A stretch of DNA of 64,000 nucleotides from Heliocidaris erythrogramma (lineage: Eukaryota > Echinodermata > Echinoidea > Camarodonta > Echinometridae). How positions within the stretch are numbered: the stretch's first letter is position 1; each line of letters opens with the position of its first letter. Location of the stretch: contig CM046868.1 in NCBI GenBank assembly GCA_025617745.1, positions 16,186,615-16,250,614 of the forward strand. The letters run 5' to 3'. The position numbers were made by a program, and so were the translations under genes. Under the pieces are notes generated by a model that ran no database searches, was not told where the DNA came from, and worked only from the letters and a program-made list of their open reading frames with translations. Below are positions 56,803 to 64,000 of this stretch, in pieces.

Positions 56803-58165
56803 CAATTCTTACGCAGGTATGTCTTGCCATCAATGAATCGATATTGGTGTCACACTAACCAGAAAACGATAAGGTCCTTGTCGTCGTCGTTGTTGTTGTT
56901 GTTGTTGTAATACATGTAGGCTCCTTTGTGGCGAAAAAACGGACACTTTTGATCATTAAATAGCTCAAAAGTTATAACTCGTATCAGTCTGAGGTTTTCA
57001 TATTATAAAACTGAGGGATATAAGATCTATTTGGAATAAGTTATGTGAAATTTATGTTTTAATCCTTAAAATGACGCTCTGAATATTAAACTAGATTTTC
57101 ACGTTTTGAAAAATCAAAGCCACAAAATCTGTGTGTATCAGTAATTGAATTCAGAACACAACAATACCCTTGTGCGTCGGACCTGCCAACTTTTTGCTAT
57201 TCGTTGTCATTAAAGGGAAACCTTAATGGTAAGTTTCTCTTAAAGAATGATGAAAATCAGAGAAGCAGATTGGTGAAAGTTTGAACGAAATTGGACAACC
57301 AATAAGAAACTTATGAATTTTTGAAAGTTGTAATCACTATACATATGGGAATTTCTAATTGGCCGAATAGGTAATGTCACTGTGATGTAGTTGCGGACAA
57401 CTCCCCCATTCGCTCCAACACACAAAATGACTAAAATATCATTTCTTTCAAAATGTGTTACTCAGCAGGATCTTTTTCTTTCATGGGGACATATAACCAT
57501 ATGCTATCTCCAATATATTTTGTGTACTGCATGCCCCGAGGGTAAAGGCGCTTCGGAGAAAACCGCAAATTAATGATATTTTTGTGTACGACCTCACCAA
57601 ATTGCCAATTTGATTTTCGCATAGATGCAGTGATCTCATTTTTCAAACATCCATAACTTTCTTATTCATTGTCCGATTTCTTTCAAACTTTCACCATCCT
57701 GTTTTTCTTATTTTTCTGCTTTCACACAAATCATGTTATTACCAAGGTTGGATTGCCTTTTAATGATTCATGACTCTTGGTTGAAAGAGCAGCTCTGGAA
57801 TTCGTGCTGCAAGGCACAATGAATTGAGCTCTGAATTAATTACCGATACTCAGAGACCCTTTTAAAAGAGGAAATCTAATTAGATATTCAGGTTATTATT
57901 TTAAGAATACTAATTAAGGAAATATTACAGAAGTTACTCCAAATCGATTTTATATCCTTCAACTTTACAATTTAAAAACTTCAGTCTGATACGAGTTAAC
58001 TTTTGAGCTATCAATGATCAAAAGTGTCAAATATTTTTGTGTGTTTTTTTTACCACCTAGTATGTATTACAACAACAACAACAACGACGACGACAATGAC
58101 ACTGTCGTTACCGGTAAGTATGATACCAATTTCGATTCATCGATGACAAGAAACACCTGCGCCTA
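56803..58165. mobile_element. ~1.36-kb element with ~200-bp diverged TIRs
   Basis: The left arm (about 56803-57005) and right arm (about 57975-58165) are inverted copies. Shared words are CGCAGGTRTKTCTTG, ATCRATGAATCG, GTCGTCGTCGTTGTTG, ACTTTTGATCATT and TAGCTCAAAAGTTA. The interior is non-coding. Exact ends and target duplication are not resolved. Confidence 0.75.
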
Positions 58166-58204
58166 TTCCAGCATGAAATACATGTATATAGCATACCTTA
58201 ACAG

Positions 58205-58385
58205 TCAGGTAGAGGTGTTGTGGTCTTGTGGATAAGTCCCCAGACTGTGAACAAAAGGTACGGAGTGCGAAACTCTAGCGAAGTACTAATGTCTTTTGGC
58301 AATGCATTAATACGTTAATCTGCATTTGCCACACTCGATCCAGATGAGGTAAATGGGTAGGCCGACCTGGCAGGAAATAATTCCA
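58205..58385 (+). repeat. SINE-like fragment
   Basis: GTTGTGGTCTTGTGGATAAG resembles the A-box part of the 52255-52405 SINE. The tail with TCTTTTGGCAATGC and TGCATTTGCCACAC matches its tail, in plus orientation. The B box is degraded. Confidence 0.6.
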
Positions 58386-58757
58386 TGAAATGCTCGAGCG
58401 CTTATATGTTATACTTTTTCTGGGTTTCAGTTTTAGTTTAGTTTTTCTTTTTTATGTTTATTTTGTACTCTAACGCCTAGGCACCCTCGTCCCAAGTTTT
58501 TGTTTTCAGAGGTGTGTCCTCCAACTATGTATGTACCACATGACTGTATTTTCTGTCATATTTTTGTTAAACATACATGTACATTATTTTATTCAGTTAT
58601 TACTTTGTATACTTATATTGAAAAGTTGGAAATAAATGTCAGTAAATTAAAGGGGGAAAATGAAAAGAGTAGCTATGCTAAAGCCAGTGTAATAACTGTG
58701 GAAACGGGGTAATAGTTGTGTCTGATAGACACGTGCGCTAAACAATAACCCACTATT

Positions 58758-59782
58758 ATTAGGTGGTCTGTCCATCGGACAGATCACCTCTTAATTTCGT
58801 CAGAATTTTCATATATATTTACGATACGATATCACAAGATCGGCCATGTTAATTTCCTTCAATTTCATGCCATGTATGGAGTCTATCATGGATATGCCAT
58901 GCGAATCTTTTTGAGGTCATCAGGCCATCATGACGTCATCCAGGCACAATTTTGTGAAATCACATTATCGATCATATCTTCATAACGAGTCATCAAAAGT
59001 AAACCATATTTGACGCACATGAACGTCAGGTCAAGCCTCAACGTGGCATGTAATAAAAATCCGCGCGAACATAATGACGCGCACGTACGCACGCGTCAAA
59101 ATTTAAAAATGCTCAAAATCACCCAAGGACCAAACGAGAGTACGTTTCAGGTCATTTTAAGCATTTCAAAAAATTGCGCGCACACACGACCGTGCGCGCG
59201 TTTTGCGTGCGCACATCACGTGAGAGAAAAATGCCGTTTCTTCGCATGGAATAGCTTTCGGATAGTTTTTCTTGACGATTTCCAACAATTTTCATTCATC
59301 CTCGACGTCTAATAATGGCACACGAGCGCGTCAAACTTTAAAATCCGCACGCGCGTCAATGGGCAATATAATGAAAACAATTTTTAGTTTTCCTGTTATC
59401 TCTTAAATATAGAAAGCAGTGGTTTGTGTACAAGTGGGTGTGGGAAATGTATTAAACCTTGCGGGTGGACTTTGCGTTTCTTTCTCTCTCTCTCAGCCCC
59501 ATGTCAATTTCCTTCAATTTCATATCATCCATGAAGTTGATCATGGACATGCCATGCGAAGCTTTTTCAGGTCATCAGGTTATCATGACGTCATTCAGCC
59601 GTCATCACCATAATTATGATCTCATGATCAAGGAATTCATTTTCAGTACTTTGTTTAACAATTACATCATTACTGCATTAAAGATACTCATGACCATCCC
59701 TATCTTTGTCAATGTCAATATCATGATCATGATCAGCCTCATTATCCTGATGACCATCATAATTAAGGCCAGACCACCTAAT
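58758..59782. mobile_element. ~1.0-kb element with ATTAGGTGGTCTG ends
   Basis: ATTAGGTGGTCTG at the left and CAGACCACCTAAT at the right are perfect 13-base inverted ends. Both subterminal regions contain direct copies of GTYAATTTCCTTCAATTTCAT and CATGACGTCAT (58848-58940 and 59503-59597). The interior is rich in CGCGC words. No transposase and no clear target duplication. Confidence 0.7.
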
Positions 59783-60042
59783 TCGTAAGATCTCATCTAG
59801 TTATTATTATTATTAACATGACACACATAGGTAATAATTAGCTTATTTATAGCTAGGTACTAGCCCTAATTTGACAAAAACAATTTTGCGGAAACGACAT
59901 AAAGATTAAGAATTGATAAGAAGTGATATCTGGAACAATAATTGATTGATATTGATGTTAAACATGCTATTAAAAACAACACAGAAAAGGGAATAATAGA
60001 TCATTAACCATAAATATTTATGCTTATCACTATAGAATTGCT

Positions 60043-60048
60043 TTTATT
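60043..60048 (-). terminator. candidate poly(A) signal
   Basis: AATAAA on the minus strand about 25 bases after the stop codon of the PAN-domain exon at 60074-60435. The very short distance is unusual but possible. Confidence 0.35.
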
Positions 60049-60073
60049 TACTTCTTTGAAAGTTTGAGTCCGG

Positions 60074-60435
60074 TTAGTTTAGCTCATAAAAACTGCAACC
60101 ATCAATTTGCGTCATTGAAAAAGCCTCAGTTATATTCTTCAGGCTATACAGCTTCTGACAAGTTCCCGGTAATCGTGATGACGTTGAAGACGACAGCGAC
60201 GACGGCGGCGATGAACTCGGCACAGTATCATGACGTAAGAAATTGAAAGCTTCACATTCCGTGTCAACTACGCAGGCCGCAGCGCATCGGATCAAGCTAA
60301 TGACCGTAAAGCCTTCGGGTTGAAGATCGGGCAGTTCAACGAGGCAGTGGTCTGGCAGCACGCGGGACGTATCGCCTGAGATATCGCTGGACATCTGGAA
60401 TCTCCGAGTTATGCTGTATAGATTAGTACCAGCCC
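60074..60435 (-). CDS. terminal exon of a paralogous lectin-type gene (PAN/apple-like domain)
   Basis: A minus-strand exon beginning after a TTTTTCAG acceptor, phase 1, encoding 119 residues to a TAA stop. It matches the last exon of the lectin at 44504-44862 along its length: [59 protein letters not shown]. The acceptor phase and position are also the same. A longer Ser/Pro stretch (SSSPPSSLSSS) replaces part of the Lys/Thr linker. The C-terminal LDC cysteine is missing (it ends YELN). The rest of the gene, expected at higher coordinates, was not found before the window end, and a decayed retrotransposon lies in that direction. It could be a real gene whose other exons lie outside, or an orphan pseudo-exon. 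Confidence 0.7.
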
Positions 60436-60939
60436 CTGAAAAATGATAGATGAGGAATCTGAGTAAAGCTTGGATACAGTAGAACCTTCGTTTCTTTAAG
60501 ATCAACTTTTCAACTTAGCAATATAATTTACTTCTTTTGATGATGTATTTCATTAAATTATTACACCGATTATGCTTTTTATTACCTTTATAACGTTTTA
60601 AACTAAATGTAAAAGTCATCATGCAGGGCAATAAATGGAGAAAAAATCAAATCAATAGTGTATATACAATATGTCCCCCCCCCCCCCAAAAAAAAAAATA
60701 CAATCCGACTTTCAGCATCAGTAGCTTTCAAAATTGTGAGTTAATCAGAATGTTTCGAGATTGTGATACTCTAACTAATGATCTGTGTTCATGATAGATG
60801 ACCGGCGAGGGATCGAAGCCAGTGGCGTATCTAGGGATTATGGCGCCCGGGGCAAACAATGAAGTTACCCCCCCCCCCCCCCCCTTCTCGAGTGTCCAAA
60901 CGTTATTGTACAAGCGAGGGAGAACTTTCCACTAATACC
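60436..60939. other. intron/flank with homopolymer-bearing repeat remnants
   Basis: C-runs at about 60675-60687 and 60869-60884. CAGTGGCGTATCTAGGGATT at about 60822-60841 is the start of a poly-C MITE relative of the CAGTGGCGG family. No exon seen. Confidence 0.5.
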
Positions 60940-62703
60940 AGGAGCACTTTGCACTAATCACTACGAAGCTTTCACCTTCTGATAAACCATGGATTACTGA
61001 TAAGATAAAGATCATGATTCGAAATCGTCAACGTGCGTTCCATAATGGTAGTGATACTGGTCATCTTTTGAGTAAGAAAATTGCTCAGGCAATCCGAAAG
61101 CGGAAGAAAACTTACTACTGTTCAAGAATTGAAAACCTGAAGAATTCACAACCAGCTAAGTAGCATCGACAGTTACGCAGTATTGTTGTCATGAATAAAG
61201 CGAAGAACAGCTCTACACTTCCAACTGAGCTAGGTCTTAACCCAAGTCTTCAAGCGGCTAATATCTCGCTACCGCCTTTTGATTGCTCCACTTGTCCTGC
61301 TTATCTTCCAGCTCATCCTCCACCTCGAATACACAGTTGCAAGGTGTATTCACTCTTAAAGAAGCTTGACTCAAAGAAAGCGATACATCCTGATGATCTC
61401 CCCATCAAGCTCATTCGCGAGTTCGCTTTGGAGTTAGGTATTGACCTCCAACGTATATCCTTCTTGCTGGAAATCTTCAGTCGTTACTCCGATTCCGAAG
61501 AAGTATCCTGTAGCTAGCTTTTCGGATCTTAAACCGATCGCAGTCACCCTGATCTTCTCTCGCGTCTTTGAAACAATTCTAGCTGAACGTCTTATGTCTG
61601 ATCTTTCTCCTCATCTTGATTCGGCAATATCCCAGGAAGCTCAACAACGCACTATTTTGTTAGCCTTCTGGATGCTGTTCTCCAAGGTCTCGACAAGCCT
61701 CGTCGATCAGCCACACTGTGCACGATCGATTTCTCGAAGGCTTTTGATCGCGTAAACCACAGTATCGTAATTTGCAAGCTTATCGATTATGGAGTTTGTG
61801 CCTCAACAATACCTATTGTGTGCAGTTTCCTTAGTGGTCGTATCCAAGCTGTCAAAATTGGTGATACCATTTCGAACGTGAGAACCCTGACGTGCGGTGT
61901 ACCTCAAGGGACAAAAATTGGTCCCCTCCTGTTCCTCACCTTGGTCAATTACGCCGTTGATAACTATCGAAATCGATGGAAGTATGTTGACGACATGAGA
62001 GTATTAGATATCCATCATAATACTTCCCTGCTGCAGCCTGTTCTCGACCGACCTGAAGAGTGGTGCCAAGCAAATGATGTCAAGCCGAATCCAACGAAGT
62101 GTTCTTCTATGCAGATTTCCTTTAGGCGCATTCAACCAGCCCCGCAAAACCTACATCTTGACAATAAGGCAATCTCCTACTGCAACTCTCAGAAAATCCT
62201 AGGAGTGATACTTCAGGCCGATCTTAAATGGAATTCCCAAGTGCATGATATGGTATCGCGTGCTGGAAAGCGATTATATATTTTGTGTCGGCTTCGGCGC
62301 CTGGGTGTCCCTTGTGTGGATCTTGTTCTTGTGTACTCGACTTACATTCGACCTCTCCTCGAATACGCCTCTCCTGTCTGGTCGACCTCAATTTCGCAGC
62401 AACAAGCATGTAGTCTGGAGAAGGTTCAAAAGCGAGTCTGCCGAATCATCCTACCAGAGCTCGCTTCCTCGCCTCAATCTTCAAACTCTATCTTCTCGCC
62501 GACTCGTCCTACTAGAAACCTTTTCTCTTAAACTTCACCAATCGCCACGACATCGCGAACCTCTTCCCCCTACTCGCCGCCAGACCTCTTGCCGTGATCT
62601 CAGAAATTCTCATCATTTGAATATGCCTCGTTGTAGAACTGAAAGATATCGTTCTTCAACAATCCCTTCTGTAATTCGCCTTCTTAATGATAGCCGTTTC
62701 TGA
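60940..62703 (+). pseudogene. decayed non-LTR retrotransposon reverse transcriptase
   Basis: The order of RT blocks is intact across three frameshifts and one stop. KPWITDKI..R starts near 60988 (end of the endonuclease-RT linker), with TAG at 61161-61163 where Trp is expected. LLKKLDSKKAIHPDD lies near 61353, VVTPIPK..KPIAVT near 61480, FSKAFDRVNH near 61731, GVPQGTKIGPLLF near 61891, KYVDD near 61981 (catalytic Asp pair) and ILGVILQADLKWN near 62197. The reading shifts near 61480-61517, 61660-61720 and 62450, and the protein ends at 62703. The endonuclease part is absent, so the copy is 5'-truncated. It resembles CR1/L2/Jockey-type elements; the exact clade is not determined. Such elements copy themselves by target-primed reverse transcription, and this copy is inactive. 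Confidence 0.85.
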
Positions 62704-63829
62704 GTGCAATAATGTTCCTATATTGTTATAGTCTTGTTGTTTATTCATTATGATGTCACTATTCTATTTCCTTCCTCTCTTCCTATTCTTCTTTCTATCT
62801 TCTGTTTTCATGTTCAATACTTTCTCTTCTCAATGAATAATTCAAGGCTATGACCACTGTTAGTCCGGTTTCTCTCTTTATACACGTAAGCGGTTCACTG
62901 ATCATTTGTATTCATTCTTTATATTTTTAGAACTTTTTAATGAACGGTTTCATCTGAATTGTTGTATGGTGCAAATACTTGGTCACACATTACACTTTTT
63001 ATTGACTCTCTTTTATTATAATCCATTTCATTAATCTCTGCATTTGCATTTATATTTATTTCCCATGGTTATTCATTCATTTTGATGAGCCTTTTGTGAT
63101 GACTTTAGCTTTCAGAATCTTCTGTTATACCAACGCAGTTTATCTGTTGCAATTATAAATTCCATATCATCTTTCATGACCGAAGGTTAAAGGTAGTTTG
63201 AATTGTGTTCTGCACTTTAAGCCGAATCTTCTTTATATTGCAATTCTTCATTCTTCCCTACAGTTCTTATCCTTTCTGTTACATGATTCTCACAAACCAC
63301 GCATTACTCTGATCTCGGATTTATTCTTTTAAATATACGCTCTTGATTCGCTTTGTGCAGGTCATGCTTTTCCTTTTTTTTACAATCTTTTATACGAAGG
63401 AATTTAAAATTCCTCTTTGGACTGGAATATTCTACGTAAATATCCTTTTATACAACTTTACGCAACTTTTACAGTGTATTTTATGATAATTCCCTTGTCT
63501 TGTTTTAGGTACAATGACCTAAGTTGCATATTGTTAAACTAATGCTTATAACTCACTTGTTGTTCCTGAAACCTTAATTCTTTACTACGATTTTACTCAT
63601 CTTTATGTTACAAGAAACTTCATTATTTAAATTTCATCTATCAAAGGTTTTCCTTGCTATACAATGATGATATTATTTACTATGTCTTTGTTTATTTTTT
63701 TGTTTCTTGATGTTTTTATTATGATGTGATCAGTTTTGTACAAACTTTGTAAAAACAAACATCAGCTTTTTAGCTGCAAGTTTTGTTTTTTATTAAACCA
63801 TTACAATTCAATTCAATTAAATTCAAAGC
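62704..63829 (+). other. possible 3'UTR and tail of the retrotransposon
   Basis: AT-rich sequence without ORF. It ends in ATTAAACC and a short AATTC-type repeat (63805-63829), like the short 3' repeats of CR1/L2-type elements. That the whole 1.1 kb belongs to the element is inference. Confidence 0.35.
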
Positions 63830-64000
63830 GACCGAGCGACCATTTTTTTCAATTTTCAACCCTAAAAAAAGCAATTTCTTGTGCATTTTACCCAGGAAAT
63901 TTTGCAATTGACCACCGCAATTGAGGGGAAAAAAGGGCAAATGTTATACATTGATAAACGGTTTTCTATTCACTCACCTCTAAAATCGGGAGCAAAACTA
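63830..64000. other. window end, nothing recognised
   Basis: Short AT-rich sequence with no gene or repeat signature. Confidence 0.4.

Overview
This is eukaryotic, animal DNA with very low coding density. Three multi-exon genes with clean splice sites and matching phases sit in a sea of inverted-repeat elements, SINE-like pieces, minisatellites and long G/C homopolymers. Palindromic repeats with GGGCCCYGTT..ATAA ends, frequent TAGGCCTA motifs, and expanded immune-type genes (C-type lectin, TNF-receptor-like) suggest a marine invertebrate deuterostome, most likely a sea urchin. That assignment is inference, because no species marker is present.

Layout. 1-4660: no recognised gene, one tRNA-like/SINE fragment. 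4661-10510: a 5.8-kb DNA-transposon-like unit with 30-bp terminal inverted repeats (29/30), a perfect 9-bp target duplication, and an interior made mostly of a 212-bp tandem satellite (21 full copies). 10764-16643: a second element of almost the same size, with perfect 27-bp inverted ends and arms built from ~200-bp tandem repeats in opposite orientation. In both elements the tandem monomer carries a copy of the inner part of that element's own terminal repeat, and the outer ends of the two resemble each other. 16886-31305 (+): six-exon FBXO30/FBXO40-type ubiquitin-ligase adaptor (313 aa), with nested inverted-repeat elements in its introns and decayed tandem copies of exons 2 and 4. 31306-37900: intergenic, with palindromic MITEs and palindromic arrays.

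38002-49061 (-): four-exon TNF-receptor-superfamily-like type I membrane protein (278 aa) with a short tail and no death domain. Its first intron contains, on the opposite strand, a four-exon secreted C-type lectin with a C-terminal cysteine-rich PAN/apple-like domain (42547-44862, +). A paralogous C-terminal exon of that lectin lies at 60074-60435 (-). 49062-60000 is transposon and SINE territory: a hAT-like MITE with 8-bp target duplication, a TTAA-flanked MITE, a near-perfect 75-bp-arm hairpin between TA tracts, and two larger TIR elements. 60940-62703 (+) is a decayed 5'-truncated non-LTR retrotransposon reverse transcriptase, with a probable 3' tail to about 63825.

Functionally the lectin and the TNFR-like receptor both look like surface or secreted recognition molecules, and the F-box protein is a substrate adaptor. 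Nothing in the sequence ties the three into one pathway. The most unusual biology is the pair of large elements with satellite-like interiors and the small duplications and inverted repeats built into the introns. All exon models are by eye from splice consensus and phase; no transcript or database evidence was available.
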